Assembly: GCA_031285575.1 (NCBI GenBank)
Contig: JAITVX010000009.1
Span: 1-8,062 of the forward strand
DNA from: Bacteroidales bacterium
GTDB lineage: Bacteria > Bacteroidota > Bacteroidia > Bacteroidales > VadinHA17
Reading direction: 5' to 3'
Length of the DNA: 8,062 bases
The notes under the pieces were generated by a model. That model made no database searches. It had not been told where the DNA came from and worked only from the letters and a program-made list of their open reading frames with translations. This document shows positions 7,619 to 8,062 of the stretch, one piece after another; position 1 is the stretch's first letter; every line of letters starts with the position of its first letter. Both the position numbers and the translations under genes were made by a program.

Positions 7619-7636
7619 CTGTAAACATGCAACAAA

Positions 7637-8062
7637 ATGGACAGGATTATTGAAGTTCGTGAAGTCGGCAAACGGTTTGGAGAAACGACAGCGTTAAGCA
7701 ATATCAACATATCCGTGGACGAATCGGAAGTTTTCGGGTTGATTGGCCCCGATGGCGCCGGCAAAACCACGCTCCTCCGTATTATTGCAACCCTGCTGCT
7801 GCCCAACGAAGGCACAATAAAGGTGCTCGGAAAGGATTGCGTGCGCAACTACCGGGAATTAAGAAGCCGTATCGGTTACATGCCGGGCAAGTTCAGCCTT
7901 TACCAGGATTTAACCATTGAAGAAAACCTGGAATTTTACGCAACAGTATTCGGGACAAGCGTAAAGGGAAACTATGACCTTATAGCCGACATATATTCGC
8001 ACATCGAGCCTTTTAAAAACAGGCCTGCAGGAAAGCTTTCCGGAGGCATGAAACAGAAACTC
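7637..8062 (+). CDS. YbhF-like ABC transporter ATP-binding protein (5' part, cut by window end)
   Basis: Only the first 142 codons are present and the frame is open at the edge. The translated protein starts MDRIIEVREVGKRFGETTAL, with the aromatic A-loop residue probably F14. The Walker A motif is GPDGAGKTT (37-45), followed by the Q-loop region IGYMPGKFSLYQDLTIEENL (79-98) and the ABC signature LSGGMKQKL (134-142). Walker B and the H-loop lie beyond the edge. The GPDGAGKTT, YMPxKFxLYxDLT and AGKLSGGMKQKL pattern closely resembles the N-terminal half of E. coli YbhF as I recall it. YbhF powers an ABC-2 type exporter with the YbhG adaptor. Here the usual Q-loop glutamine is replaced by G84. 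The start at 7637 is 18 bases after the adaptor stop, preceded by AACAAA. The full protein could be a single or a tandem ATPase; permease genes should follow. Confidence 0.92.
   Translation, partial: MDRIIEVREVGKRFGETTALSNINISVDESEVFGLIGPDGAGKTTLLRIIATLLLPNEGTIKVLGKDCVRNYRELRSRIGYMPGKFSLYQDLTIEENLEFYATVFGTSVKGNYDLIADIYSHIEPFKNRPAGKLSGGMKQKL

Noticed and set aside
1..8062. CRISPR arrays, tRNA or rRNA genes, insertion sequences
   Set aside because: No spaced direct repeats, cloverleaf-type sequence, rRNA-like stretch, transposase frame or flanking terminal repeats were seen on either strand.

Overview
The window looks like chromosomal DNA from a Bacteroidetes-type (probably Bacteroidales) bacterium. 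Three things point there. The glycogen enzyme pairs a eukaryote-like GT3 synthase with an alpha-glucan phosphorylase. The intergenic DNA is AT-rich, starts lack a clear GGAGG Shine-Dalgarno and are preceded by A-rich stretches. Promoter-like TAnnTTTG and TTTG elements lie in the central gap. This assignment is inferred from sequence features, not from any search.

Layout: positions 1-242 carry no convincing gene but include a sharply GC-rich, hairpin-forming stretch (117-193) just downstream of the glycogen gene. The minus strand from 4472 to 243 encodes one 1409-residue polypeptide. Its N-terminal third is a GT3-type glycogen synthase and the rest is a DUF3417/GT35 alpha-glucan phosphorylase, so both building and phosphorolysis of glycogen are on one chain. 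A 225-bp AT-rich divergent gap (4473-4697) holds a candidate promoter for each direction and a TetR-type inverted repeat.

The plus strand from 4698 to the right edge is a tight operon: a TetR/AcrR repressor, a TolC-like outer-membrane channel, an HlyD/YbhG-like lipoprotein adaptor, and the first 142 codons of a YbhF-like ABC ATPase cut by the window end. By analogy with the Escherichia coli ybhGFSR (cecR) cluster, ABC-2 type permeases are expected just beyond the edge. Together these would form a complete inner-to-outer-membrane exporter with its own repressor, probably autoregulated through the inverted repeat at 4641-4658.

I see no wholly new system here. The points most worth a second look are the synthase-phosphorylase fusion, the operator placed inside the candidate efflux promoter, the GC-rich structured segment at the left end, and the glycine in place of the usual Q-loop glutamine in the ABC ATPase.
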